This document shows, one piece after another, positions 17,216-25,913 of a stretch of 64,000 nucleotides of DNA. The DNA comes from Mycolicibacterium litorale. Lineage in GTDB: Bacteria; Actinomycetota; Actinomycetes; Mycobacteriales; Mycobacteriaceae. Both the position numbers and the translations under genes were made by a program. The notes below the pieces were generated by a model. The model did not search any database. It was not told where the DNA came from and saw only the letters and a list, made by a program, of their open reading frames with translations. The stretch is taken from the NCBI GenBank assembly GCA_002007745.1, contig CP019882.1:2666001-2730000 (forward strand), in the 5' to 3' direction. Each line of letters opens with the position of its first letter. Position 1 is the first letter of the stretch.

Positions 17216-17920
17216 TCACGGAAGCAACGCCTCCAGGGTTTCTGCGGACGCCGGCGCGCGAATGATGGCAATCAGCGAATCGATGAGGTCGGCCACGAAC
17301 ATCGCTGTGGGCGGAGCGCCGGCAGCGGTTGCGCGTTGCCGCTGGTGGTCGGCCACGGCATTGAGGCAACTTATGTAGACGAAACGAAGCCGCGCCGTGG
17401 CAATGGCTTCAGGGAGATGCGAAAGCTGCTCCCAGATCATCAGATTGAGTCGTTGCCCGTGCTTGGTCAGCGAAGGATCCGCCAAGATCCACCCGTGCCC
17501 GCCTGGTCCGCCGTATCCGTGGAACAGCAGCTGAGCCACCAGCTCGACGTGTCGCTCCCCCCGCTCAATACTGCTCACCTGAGGCAGGATCAAGGCCTCG
17601 AGGAGGCTTCTGAGTTCGACCGGTTGATTGCCCGACAACGCCTCGTCGAGAATCCGTCCCCGGTCTTCATCGATGCGTTCGAGACGATCTTCAAGAATGG
17701 CCTTGATTAAGTCCTCTTTGGATCCGAAGTGGTAGTTCACCACCGCGGCGTTGCTTTGCCCGGCGGCAAGCCTGATTTCGTTGAGACTGACGGCAGCGAT
17801 TCCCCGGTCGGCGAACATCGTCTCAGCGACGGTGATGAGCTTGATGCGCGTCGCTTCTCCGCTGCTGTTGCGGCTGCGTTTGCGTGCCTGTTCCCGAATG
17901 CGGTCCGACCCCGAGGGCAT
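17216..17920 (-). CDS. TetR family regulator of the sulfatase locus
   Basis: About 234 residues from ATG 17920. HTH: FADRGIAAVSLNEIRLAAGQ, SNAAVVNYHFGSKEDLIKAI. Its 3' end is 9 bases from the convergent sulfatase stop. The 16-bp operator lies 35 bases upstream of its start, inside the divergent promoter it shares with the GAP-family gene, and a second copy sits before the sulfatase. This arrangement makes it the likely repressor of the whole locus. The open frame extends upstream through the operator, but the shorter start leaves the operator outside the coding region. Confidence 0.9.
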   Translation of the reverse strand: MPSGSDRIREQARKRSRNSSGEATRIKLITVAETMFADRGIAAVSLNEIRLAAGQSNAAVVNYHFGSKEDLIKAILEDRLERIDEDRGRILDEALSGNQPVELRSLLEALILPQVSSIERGERHVELVAQLLFHGYGGPGGHGWILADPSLTKHGQRLNLMIWEQLSHLPEAIATARLRFVYISCLNAVADHQRQRATAAGAPPTAMFVADLIDSLIAIIRAPASAETLEALLP

Positions 17921-17954
17921 TGCCTGATGGTACGCATTTCCTGCGTCATGTATA

Positions 17955-17970
17955 TAATGAGAGCTCATTA
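17955..17970. promoter_or_regulatory. TetR-type operator in the divergent TetR/GAP promoter
   Basis: TAATGAGAGCTCATTA: seven-base perfect arms TAATGAG/CTCATTA with a two-base centre. A consensus -10 TATAAT (17953-17958) on the plus strand overlaps its left arm, so binding would block transcription of the GAP gene. It resembles the site at 14957 before the sulfatase. Confidence 0.75.
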
Positions 17971-18006
17971 GTTTGTCCGATGGTGGCGAGAAGGCTTGGA
18001 TACGCA

Positions 18007-18648
18007 ATGCGGGTTGAGCTGGCATCTCTGGCACTGGTCATCGCCGTGTCGCCAGCGTCGGTGGTTCCCGCGATCCTGATGCTGCACACACCTCGTCCAC
18101 TCGCGGCGGGATGGGCGTTCGCCGTCGGCTGGACGCTCTCACTGGCGGCCGCGACCTGGCTTTTCGTCGAGATTGCCGGGCAGTTGCCTGATGCTGGCGG
18201 TCCGTCGCCACCATGGATCCGACCCGCGACGATGGCGCTGGGGGTGCTCCTGATCCTCGCCGGCCTTGTCATCTGGATGCACCGGGGACACAGTGAACGT
18301 GCGCCGGTATGGCTGCGGACACTGGACTCAGTCACGCCGCGGCGAGCACTGGCAGCCGCGCCGGTTCTGGCGGCGCTGAATCCCAAGGTGCTCTCCGCTT
18401 GCGCTGCAGCAGGTTTCAGCGTCGGAGCCACCGCTGAGACCGGCCTGGACCACTGGGGCGATGTCGCCGGCTTTGCCCTGATCGCCAGTGTGACAGCGAT
18501 ACTGCCGGTGCTGAGCTATGCGATCTGGCGCGGGCGCATGGACGAACCCCTGCGACGGCTCAAAGTCGCGCTCGAGCGTCATAATGCCGCCATCATCGCG
18601 GTAGTTCTCCTCCTCGTGGGGCTGATGTTATTGCTGCAAGCAGCGTGA
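18007..18648 (+). CDS. GAP/SfLAP family membrane protein
   Basis: About 213 residues with six predicted membrane segments. The opening LASLALVIAVSPASVVPAIL followed by MLHTPRPLAAGWAFAVGWTL is the characteristic start of the mycobacterial GAP (GPL-addressing protein)/sulfolipid-1-addressing protein family (PF11139). Known members are integral membrane proteins needed to move glycopeptidolipids or sulfolipid to the cell surface. ATG 18007 is chosen, with GAGAAGG upstream; ATG 17980 is possible. Placed under a TetR shared with an arylsulfatase, followed 31 bases later by an esterase gene. LysE-like transporters are a distant alternative. Confidence 0.82.
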   Translation: MRVELASLALVIAVSPASVVPAILMLHTPRPLAAGWAFAVGWTLSLAAATWLFVEIAGQLPDAGGPSPPWIRPATMALGVLLILAGLVIWMHRGHSERAPVWLRTLDSVTPRRALAAAPVLAALNPKVLSACAAAGFSVGATAETGLDHWGDVAGFALIASVTAILPVLSYAIWRGRMDEPLRRLKVALERHNAAIIAVVLLLVGLMLLLQAA

Positions 18649-18679
18649 TGGCGCTGCACTCGATGTGAAGGAGGAGGTT

Positions 18680-19576
18680 GTGTCCCTACCCGAATCTCAC
18701 CGTCCGAGCCGACGGCTGCTCGCGCTCCAGAAGCTCATGGTGTTGGCGACATCGCGATCAGGGAGTGTTCAGGATGTGGGCACCACGCGCAAAATCACCC
18801 GATTCATGGAGTCGCGCCAGCGGCGGGTGCGTGGAGTCCAGGAGACCACCGGCGCGGTGGCAGGTGTACCCGTCCGGTGGTTCCGCCCGGCCCGGGCGGA
18901 CGCAGGGTTGATCTTCCACGTACACGGTGGGGCGTTTGTGGCCGGTAGTTCGCTGGCGGCCCGAGCCCACAGCGGGCTGGCCCGTCACCACGGCGTGGAA
19001 CTGGTGAGCGTCGATTACCGCCTTGCGCCGGAACACCCGTTTCCCGCGGCTCTTGATGATGTGTGGGCGGTCTACGCGGAGGTAGCGCGCGACCGCCCGA
19101 CGGTTATTGTCGGGGAGTCCGCCGGAGGCGGACTGGCCATGTCGTTGGTGCGACGAGTGCTCGACCGGGGCGGTAAGGCGCCGAAAGGTCTGGTGACGAT
19201 GTTCCCCTGGGCCGATCTCACCAACAGTTCCGACAGCTTCACACGGAATGAACACCGGGATCTGCTGTCCCGCGAGGGACTTTCACGTAGCGCGTTGGCC
19301 TATGCCGCTGACTGTGATCTGAGGACACCTCTGGTGTCACCGCTCTACGGCTCATTCGCCGACTTTCCCCCCACGCTCATCGTCGTCGGTACCCGCGACT
19401 GCTTGCTCGACGACTCCCGCACCGTCTCGGCCCGCATGCGTGCCGACGGCGTCGACGCCACGCTTGTCGAAATAGCCGGCGGATTCCACGGTTTCATCCT
19501 GTTGCCCGCTCCGGAATCGAAGGTAGCCAGGCGTCGAATATCGACCTTCGTAGGCACAGCCCTCGACCACAAGTAA
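18680..19576 (+). CDS. Alpha/beta hydrolase, HSL-type esterase/lipase
   Basis: 298 residues. GTG at 18680 follows AAGGAGG five bases upstream. The hormone-sensitive-lipase family marks are present: oxyanion motif HVHGGAFVAGS, nucleophile motif VGESAGGGLA, the acid in GTRDCLLDDS and the His in GGFHGF. It resembles the mycobacterial LipH/LipN-type short-chain esterases. Thirty-one bases after the GAP-family gene and on the same strand, so it is probably in the same TetR-controlled transcript. It may de-esterify the compound that the sulfatase desulfates; this is inference. Confidence 0.9.
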   Translation: MSLPESHRPSRRLLALQKLMVLATSRSGSVQDVGTTRKITRFMESRQRRVRGVQETTGAVAGVPVRWFRPARADAGLIFHVHGGAFVAGSSLAARAHSGLARHHGVELVSVDYRLAPEHPFPAALDDVWAVYAEVARDRPTVIVGESAGGGLAMSLVRRVLDRGGKAPKGLVTMFPWADLTNSSDSFTRNEHRDLLSREGLSRSALAYAADCDLRTPLVSPLYGSFADFPPTLIVVGTRDCLLDDSRTVSARMRADGVDATLVEIAGGFHGFILLPAPESKVARRRISTFVGTALDHK

Positions 19577-19609
19577 GGACTCGAGACCTTCCGCCGTGGC
19601 CCGCAAGGC

Positions 19610-21087
19610 TCAGAGCGAAGCGTTCGGACGCTCGTTTTCGTCGTCGCGATCGCGCCATCTCAGCGGGAGCTTGTCCTGCCATACGCGGCGGGCGACGTAG
19701 AAGACCATCGACAGCGCCAGCACACACAGCGCGATGACAGTGTTGCGGATGGAGCCGTAGCCGGCTTCTTCGGGGTGCGTAGCGCCGACGACGGTGATCA
19801 CCACGTCCACGATCAACACCACCCAGGCGACCAGCTTCCAGGCCGGCCGCAGCTTGATCGGCCGGGGCCAGTCCGGGCGGTCACGACGAAGCAGCAGGAA
19901 GCCGGACACCGCGAAGATCGTGCACACCATGTATCCCAGGTTTGCGGCCAACAGGATTGCCACCGGACTGGAGACCACCAGCACGACCAGGATGTTGACC
20001 GCCATGTCGACGGTGAGCGCGCGAGCAGGTTCACCGAAGCGGTTGAGCCGCTCGAACTGTCGCAGTGTCAGACCCTGTTTGGCGATGCCGTAGACGGCCC
20101 TGCCGCCGTCGGCGCTGGCCGCGATCATGGACAGCAACAGTGCCGCAACCACCACGATGATGAGGATGTCGGTCAGCCAGCCGCCGAAGGCCCGTTCGAC
20201 CAGCAGCACGGTGTAGGTGATCGGATTGTCGCTGATGGTCTGCTCGCCAAGGACGCCGGCGGCGGCGATGGGGTGATGAGGTATACCGCGAAGACAAGCG
20301 CGGCACTGTATTTCATGGCGCGGAAGCTGTCCCGGCGTACGTTGCGATACTCAGGAGCGAAGGTCGCGGAGATCTCGGTGCCGTAGACCGTCCACGCGGC
20401 GGCGTAGAGCCACACCATCGTGGTGATGAACGGATGATCGCCGATGTGGGAGCCAAGGTTGGACGCTTGCCAGCCGCCGGCGACGAACGGCGCCAAGATG
20501 ACCATGGCGACGAAGACGATGAACGCCACCGCGATGACTCGGTTGATCGCCGCCGCGACCTGGATGCCCAAAATGTTGGCCACCCAGCTGATCAGGATCG
20601 CCACTATGGCGATCACCTGGGGAATTTCGAGGGTGAGGGGCCCGACGTGCGCCGACCACGTCACCGAACTCAGCCATTCGGATTGGATCAGCCCGCCGAG
20701 TGTCTCACCGACGACGCCCAGGGTCAGCGACCATCCGACCCAGTAGCCGAACGTGGCCAGCGGTCCGACGAACGAACTGTGCCGACGCCACGCCTGATTG
20801 GCGTAGACGGCGATCCCGCCGGATTCCTTGGGAAACATCAGTGCCATCTCGGCGTAGAGGAAAGTTTGCAGGAAGCCGAGAACGCTTGACAGTGCCCAGA
20901 AGATCATCGCTGGTATGGCGCCGACGGCGGCGATACAAAAGCCCAGACTGGTGACGATGCCGTTGGGGATCGACATCGCCATCGAGAACCCGTCGAACCA
21001 GCCGAGCTTGCCCTGCGTAGTCCCGCGGATCTCGGTGTCCTCGCCCGGTGGGAGCGTCGCTTCTGTCGTCGAGTCCTCAGGGTTCAT
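19610..21087 (-). CDS. APC superfamily amino acid/amine permease (single-base frameshift)
   Basis: ATG 21087. The first frame covers about 270 residues with KLGWFDGFSMAMSIPNGIVT, MFPKESGGIAVYANQAWRRH and FAPEYRNVRRDSFRAMKYSA, typical of the APC amino-acid/polyamine permeases. It leaves frame at a G4 run (20270-20273). The second frame continues with the remaining membrane helices (LVERAFGGWLTDILIIVVVA, SADGGRAVYGIAKQGLTLRQ) to a stop at 19610. One added base restores about 492 residues and 12 helices. It is divergent from the HTH-cupin regulator gene and probably imports the amine used by the downstream oxidase and dehydrogenase. Confidence 0.82.
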
Positions 21088-21101
21088 GCGCCGTCTCCTG
21101 C

Positions 21102-21168
21102 CACTTCAAATTACGTAGTATTCTCACTGCGTGTTGACTCGCCGTTGTACTGTAACTGAAATGAAGTG
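21102..21168. promoter_or_regulatory. Divergent promoter region with inverted CACTTCA / TGAAGTG elements
   Basis: CACTTCA (21102-21108) near the permease start and its exact reverse complement TGAAGTG (21162-21168) near the regulator start flank the promoter region, with TTGACT at 21134. The 53-base separation suggests two half-sites or looping rather than one operator. Support is modest. Confidence 0.3.
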
Positions 21169-21170
21169 AC

Positions 21171-21755
21171 ATGACCAGTGGAGAAGACGTAGTCGTCGAT
21201 GGCTCCGGAAGCGTCGAACTCGGAGCCCGGATCAGGCAATTCCGGTTGGGGCGCAAGTTGACTCAGCGTCAGGTCGCAGAGTTCGCCGAGGTGAGCGTGA
21301 GCTTTCTCAGCCAGCTCGAACGCGGCGTTTGTGGGGCCAGCATTCCGACGCTGAGCATGATCGGCAAGGCGATGGGTCTGTCGGTGGCCGACCTGTTCTC
21401 CGACGAACCGGCGAGCAGCCACAGGGTGTTGCGCCGCGACGAACGCCCGCAGATCAAGACCGCGTCGGGCGCCACCAAGTTCATGCTGACGCGTCGCCCG
21501 CTGCAGAACCTCGAGGTGCTGGAGGGCGCGATGGCACCGGGAGGCACTATCGGCAGCGACAGCCACACCCATGGTGACTCCCAAGAGCTCCTGCTCGTGT
21601 TGGCCGGCACGGTCAGATTGATGCTCGATGGCGTGGAATACCAACTCGGAGCCGATGATTCGATCGAGTACCGCAGCAGCTCCACTCACGGCGTGACCAA
21701 TATCGGTGACGACGAGGCTCGGGTGTTGTGGATCATCAGCCCGCCCAGCCTGTGA
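21171..21755 (+). CDS. HTH-cupin transcriptional regulator (PuuR-like architecture)
   Basis: 194 residues: N-terminal XRE HTH (LGARIRQFRLGRKLTQRQVA, VSVSFLSQLERGV) and a C-terminal cupin barrel (SHTHGDSQELLLVLAGTVRL, DSIEYRSSSTHGVTN). This two-domain architecture is that of PuuR and similar repressors that sense amines or related small molecules with the cupin. It is divergent from the APC permease gene and directly precedes an SMP-30 gene (28 bases), an FAD oxidase and an aldehyde dehydrogenase. It probably regulates both directions. Confidence 0.9.
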   Translation: MTSGEDVVVDGSGSVELGARIRQFRLGRKLTQRQVAEFAEVSVSFLSQLERGVCGASIPTLSMIGKAMGLSVADLFSDEPASSHRVLRRDERPQIKTASGATKFMLTRRPLQNLEVLEGAMAPGGTIGSDSHTHGDSQELLLVLAGTVRLMLDGVEYQLGADDSIEYRSSSTHGVTNIGDDEARVLWIISPPSL

Positions 21756-21783
21756 ATCAGTATCGCAACGGAAGGGAACTGTC

Positions 21784-22692
21784 ATGACGGATTCAACGGA
21801 GCCGGTGGGCGACGACGGCCAAAGCAGCTGGCATGTCGCTGCCCCCACCCAGGCGTTGCTCGGTGAGCGTCCGGTGTGGGATGAGCGGACCGGCACGGTG
21901 GTCTTTGTCGACATCGACCGCGGTGAGCTGCACCGTTTTCATCCCGACAACGGACAGGCCACGGTGTCGGTGGTGTCCGCGTCGGTCGGTTGCGTCGGCC
22001 TGCGGGAGAACGGCGGCGTGGTGCTGGGAACCGACGCCGGGCTCGTGCTAGCCGACGCCACCGGCGAAACCCGCGAAGACCCCATCGTGCCGCCGGGCAT
22101 GACCTCGGCGCACTTCTTCAACGACGGGGCGTGCGATCCGGCGGGCCGCTTCGTGGCGGGTACATCCACCGCCGAACGGACCACCGGGGCAGCCTCGCTC
22201 TACAGCCTCTCCCCCGACGGCACGGTCAGCGTCCTGCTGCCCGAGGTCACCGAGTCCAACGGAGTCGCGTGGAGCCGGGACGGACGGCGGATGTTCTACG
22301 TCGACAGCGGCACTCAGGACGTCAAGGTGTTCGACTACGATCCCGCCGACGGCACGGCGACCAACGGCCGAATCCTCTTCAGCATCGACGAGCAGGACGG
22401 CGTTCCGGACGGATTGATCGTCGACTCCGAGGACACCCTGTGGCTGGCCCTGTGGGCCGGACACGGGCTGCGCCGCTATCGACCCGACGGTGTCCTGCTG
22501 TCCCACATCACGATCCCAGCCAAGGACGTCACCTGCGCCGCGTTCGGTGGCAGTGACCTGTCAGATCTCTACGTGACCACCTCCCGCGGATACCTCGAAC
22601 CAGACGAGGCCGACGCCTACCCCCATGCGGGCGACTTGTTCGTTGTACGGACAGCCGCGACGGGATGCCCCACGCTGCGTTACGGCGGCTGA
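21784..22692 (+). CDS. SMP-30/gluconolactonase/LRE family protein
   Basis: 302 residues from ATG 21784, which has AAGGGAA upstream. The six-bladed propeller family pattern is visible: ALLGERPVWDERTGTVVFVD with the metal-binding Glu, TSAHFFNDGACDPAGRFVAG with Asn and Asp, VTESNGVAWSRDGRRMFYVD, and SIDEQDGVPDGLIVDSEDTL with the catalytic Asp. Family members are Ca/Zn-dependent lactonases. In an amine-oxidation cluster it could open a lactone or lactam-like intermediate; that is inference. Confidence 0.88.
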   Translation: MTDSTEPVGDDGQSSWHVAAPTQALLGERPVWDERTGTVVFVDIDRGELHRFHPDNGQATVSVVSASVGCVGLRENGGVVLGTDAGLVLADATGETREDPIVPPGMTSAHFFNDGACDPAGRFVAGTSTAERTTGAASLYSLSPDGTVSVLLPEVTESNGVAWSRDGRRMFYVDSGTQDVKVFDYDPADGTATNGRILFSIDEQDGVPDGLIVDSEDTLWLALWAGHGLRRYRPDGVLLSHITIPAKDVTCAAFGGSDLSDLYVTTSRGYLEPDEADAYPHAGDLFVVRTAATGCPTLRYGG

Positions 22693-22740
22693 GCACCACG
22701 CGAGAAACCCTGCCCTGCCCCATCGTCTTGGAGAAGACTC

Positions 22741-24108
22741 TTGCGTAACGGTCACCTGTCCTTCTGGATGGCTCGCGACGCCATCGCGCCGCCACCCACC
22801 ACGACCCTCGATGGCAATATCGACGTCGACGTTGCGATCGTCGGGGCCGGCCTGACGGGGCTGTGGACGGCGTGGGCGTTGCGGGAACTGGACCCCAGCA
22901 TGTCGGTCGCGGTGTTCGACGCCCATCAGATCGGTTACGGCGCCTCTGGCCGCAACTGCGGATGGCTGAGCGCGAAACCCGTTGGCCTGCGCAATGTTCT
23001 GGCCCAGACCGCGGGGCGGGAGGCCGTCGTCGACGTCGAGCAGGCCCTGCGCCGGGCGATGCACGACGTGGTCGACATCCTGGGCTCAGACGCCATCGAC
23101 GCGCGTCACGGCGGTGCGCTGCAAGTTGCCCGGTCAGCCAGCCAGCAGCGGCGCCTCGACGACTACCTGGCCTACAGCCGGTCCTGGGGTGTGGGCCATG
23201 ACCAGTTGCGCGCCCTGTCCGGACAGGAGGCCTTTGAACGCGTCCGCGTGGCGGGTCTCACCGGTGCCCTGCACACTCCGGACAACTATTGCGTCGACCC
23301 GGTGAAGATGCTGTTCGCCCTCGCCGAAAGGGTGGTCGGCGCGGGAGTCGGGGTGTTCACCAACTCCGCCGTCGACAACGTCACCACCGGAGTGTTGCGC
23401 GTTCGCGGCAACACTGTGCGCGCCCGCCGCCGCGTCGTGGTGGCCACCGAGGGCTACACGTCCACCCAACCGGGTTTCCGCCGAAACCTGTTGCCGCTGA
23501 ACAGTTCCATGGTCGTCACCGAGCCGCTCACCGATGGGCAGTGGGAACACGTCGGCTGGCAGCACGCCGACGGACTGTCCGGCAGCGCGCACACGTACTT
23601 CTATGGTCAACGCACCCCCGATGGGCGAATCGCGGTGGGTGGGCGCGGCAAGCCCTACCGCTTCAGGTCCGGATTCGACGACGACGGGCGGGTCGACCAG
23701 CGCACCATCGGGCAACTGATGGTGACCCTGGCCGACCTCTTTCCCGACGTCACGCTCACCCCGGCGCACGCCTGGTGTGGCGTTCTCGGAGTCCTGCGCG
23801 ACTGGTCGCCGTTCGTCGACGCCGACACCCAACCGGGCATCATCCGCGTGGGCGGCTACGCCGGCCAAGGGCTCACCGCCGCCCACCTCGCCGGCCGTAC
23901 CGTCGCCGACCTCGTCACCGGACGTCGACCCACCGCGGCCGCGTGGGTGAGGCGGATGCCACGCAAATGGGAACCGGAGCCGCTGCGCTGGATCGGTGCG
24001 AACGCGCTGTACCGGGCGTACACCGTCGCCGACATCCTCGAGGAACGCTCGACGACCTCCCGCACGTCACGACTTGCTCTTGCCGCCAACGCCATTGCCG
24101 GCCGGTAA
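22741..24108 (+). CDS. FAD-dependent amine/amino acid oxidase (DAO family)
   Basis: 455 residues, TTG start with GGAG upstream. N-terminal dinucleotide fold VDVAIVGAGLTGLWTAWALR, then GYGASGRNCGWLSAKP, and a C-terminal DTQPGIIRVGGYAGQGLTAA. The pattern is that of the DadA/PuuB branch, such as gamma-glutamylputrescine oxidase and related enzymes. It should oxidise a C-N bond to an aldehyde plus ammonia and peroxide. The next gene is an aldehyde dehydrogenase, which would take the product. The HTH-cupin regulator in the same cluster supports a polyamine-like substrate. Confidence 0.88.
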   Translation: MRNGHLSFWMARDAIAPPPTTTLDGNIDVDVAIVGAGLTGLWTAWALRELDPSMSVAVFDAHQIGYGASGRNCGWLSAKPVGLRNVLAQTAGREAVVDVEQALRRAMHDVVDILGSDAIDARHGGALQVARSASQQRRLDDYLAYSRSWGVGHDQLRALSGQEAFERVRVAGLTGALHTPDNYCVDPVKMLFALAERVVGAGVGVFTNSAVDNVTTGVLRVRGNTVRARRRVVVATEGYTSTQPGFRRNLLPLNSSMVVTEPLTDGQWEHVGWQHADGLSGSAHTYFYGQRTPDGRIAVGGRGKPYRFRSGFDDDGRVDQRTIGQLMVTLADLFPDVTLTPAHAWCGVLGVLRDWSPFVDADTQPGIIRVGGYAGQGLTAAHLAGRTVADLVTGRRPTAAAWVRRMPRKWEPEPLRWIGANALYRAYTVADILEERSTTSRTSRLALAANAIAGR

Positions 24109-24148
24109 CCCTCACACCCACCACCCGACCCAGCGAAAGGCCACACCT

Positions 24149-25528
24149 ATGTCCGACACCATTTACGCCGTCACCAATCCCGCCACCGGCGAGGTGATCT
24201 CGCGTCGCCCAACCGACACCGACGAGGCGCTTCACGCCGCAGTGCAGGCCGCCGCCGGCCCCGGCCGCGAATGGGGACGCACCACGTCAGTCGATCAGCG
24301 CGCCGACCTGTTACGCCAGATCGCCAACCTGCACGCCGAACGCAAGGAGGCGTTGGCGGCCATCATCGTCGAGGAGATGGGCAAGCCCATCGAACAGGCC
24401 CGCGGCGAAATCGACTTCTGCGTCGACATTTACCAGTACTTCGCCGATGTTGCCACCGACGCCATGGCCGACGAGCCCCTGATGCTTCGCGGAGGCACCG
24501 GTACCGCAGTCCTTCGCCGTAGCCCGCTCGGAACGATTCTGGGCATCATGCCGTGGAACTTCCCCTACTACCAGGTCGCCCGCTTCGCCGGAGCCAACCT
24601 GGTGATCGGCAACCCGATGCTGCTCAAGCACGCTCCGCAGTGCCCGAACTCTGCGGCGGCCATTGCAGAACTCTTCGCCGACGCGGGTGTACCGGCAGGT
24701 GTCCTCACCAACATCTACGCCAGCAATGAACAGATCGCGGATCTGATCGCCGACCCACGGGTGCAGGGCGTCTCGTTGACCGGTTCGGAGCGGGCCGGTG
24801 CCGCCGTCGCCGAGGTCGCCGGCCGGCACCTCAAGAAAGTTCTGTTGGAGCTAGGCGGATCTGACCCATTCATCGTGATGTCCACCGACAATCTCGATCA
24901 TGTGGTGGAATGCGCCGTCAACGCCCGCATGGACAACGCTGGCCAATCTTGCAATGCGGCAAAGCGGTTCATTGTTGTTGATGATCTCTACGACGCGTTC
25001 ATGCAGCGATTCACCGATGCCCTCAAGCAGTTCCAGCCCGGTGACCCCACTGATGAGGCCACCGCCCTGGGACCGCTGTCATCGGCCGCGGCCGCCGACC
25101 GACTCGAGGATCAGCTGAGACGCGCCAAGAAGCAGGGCGCGGAAGTCGCGCTGGCCGGTGAACGCATTGGCAACGGCTTCACCCCCACCGTCCTGACCGG
25201 TATCCCCGCCGACGCCGACGCGTACCGCGAGGAATTCTTCGGCCCGGTCGCCTCGGTGTATCGGGTCGCGACGGAGGCCGAAGCACTCTCCGTGGCCAAC
25301 GACACCCCGTTCGGGCTGGGTTCTTTCGTGTTCTCCACCGATCCCGAGCAGGCGATCCGGATGGCCGATCAGATCGACGCCGGCATGGTCTTCATCAACG
25401 GCGTGTTCGCCGAAGGCGCCGAACTTCCCTTCGGTGGCGTCAAGCGCTCCGGCATCGGCCGAGAACTGGGTCGCGTCGGACTCGAGGAGTTCGTCAACAA
25501 GAAGCTCATCCGGGTCGTCACCGGATGA
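24149..25528 (+). CDS. NAD(P)-dependent aldehyde dehydrogenase, succinate-semialdehyde type
   Basis: 459 residues. ATG 24149 is chosen; the open frame upstream overlaps the oxidase. Motifs: GTILGIMPWNFPYYQVARFA (Asn137), VSLTGSERAGAAVAEVAG for cofactor binding, LLELGGSDPFIV (Glu234) and NAGQSCNAAKRFIV (catalytic Cys268). The short form and the NFPYYQVARF pattern match the GabD-like succinate-semialdehyde dehydrogenases. In this cluster it would oxidise the aminoaldehyde or semialdehyde made by the FAD oxidase. Confidence 0.92.
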   Translation: MSDTIYAVTNPATGEVISRRPTDTDEALHAAVQAAAGPGREWGRTTSVDQRADLLRQIANLHAERKEALAAIIVEEMGKPIEQARGEIDFCVDIYQYFADVATDAMADEPLMLRGGTGTAVLRRSPLGTILGIMPWNFPYYQVARFAGANLVIGNPMLLKHAPQCPNSAAAIAELFADAGVPAGVLTNIYASNEQIADLIADPRVQGVSLTGSERAGAAVAEVAGRHLKKVLLELGGSDPFIVMSTDNLDHVVECAVNARMDNAGQSCNAAKRFIVVDDLYDAFMQRFTDALKQFQPGDPTDEATALGPLSSAAAADRLEDQLRRAKKQGAEVALAGERIGNGFTPTVLTGIPADADAYREEFFGPVASVYRVATEAEALSVANDTPFGLGSFVFSTDPEQAIRMADQIDAGMVFINGVFAEGAELPFGGVKRSGIGRELGRVGLEEFVNKKLIRVVTG

Positions 25529-25612
25529 GCGGCCGAGCCGTCCGGCTCTCAGCGACCGCTTCGCCGTCTGTTATTGCTCGTGACGCTTCGGTTCGCGCAG
25601 TAGGCTCACGGC

Positions 25613-25822
25613 GTGCACACCGAGACCGTGGCCAGCGGCGCGTCGACGGCGGCGCTGACGCTGGGGCTGGCGGCCTACGCGGCGTTGATCTTCGCCAGCA
25701 TCGCGGTGGCGATCTACGACGTGCGCCGGCACCGGCGGGGCCGGGCGATCGCTGCCGCGGTGATGGTCGGGGTCCTGACCCTCGGTGGGCTGGTTATCGC
25801 GATCGTCAGCGCAGTTGCGTGA
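25613..25822 (+). CDS. Small membrane protein, two predicted helices
   Basis: 69 residues from GTG 25613. Two hydrophobic stretches (STAALTLGLAAYAALIFASI and AAAVMVGVLTLGGLVIAIVS) flank a basic loop DVRRHRRGR. I recognise no family, but the hydrophobicity and loop charge look like a genuine small integral membrane protein. It follows the aldehyde dehydrogenase by 84 bases and may be transcribed with it or separately. Confidence 0.55.
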   Translation: MHTETVASGASTAALTLGLAAYAALIFASIAVAIYDVRRHRRGRAIAAAVMVGVLTLGGLVIAIVSAVA

Positions 25823-25913
25823 ACCCACGCAGCACGGCTGTCGTGAACACCATCCGCCGAGAGAGTTGCCGCTGAACATCGCGATCCATGCTCCTGATCC
25901 CGGCATTGACGAT

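Noticed and set aside
20173..20270. Programmed frameshifting in the permease gene
   Set aside because: No slippery heptamer or downstream structure was evident, and seven other genes show the same one-base loss at G/C runs, so an assembly error is simpler.
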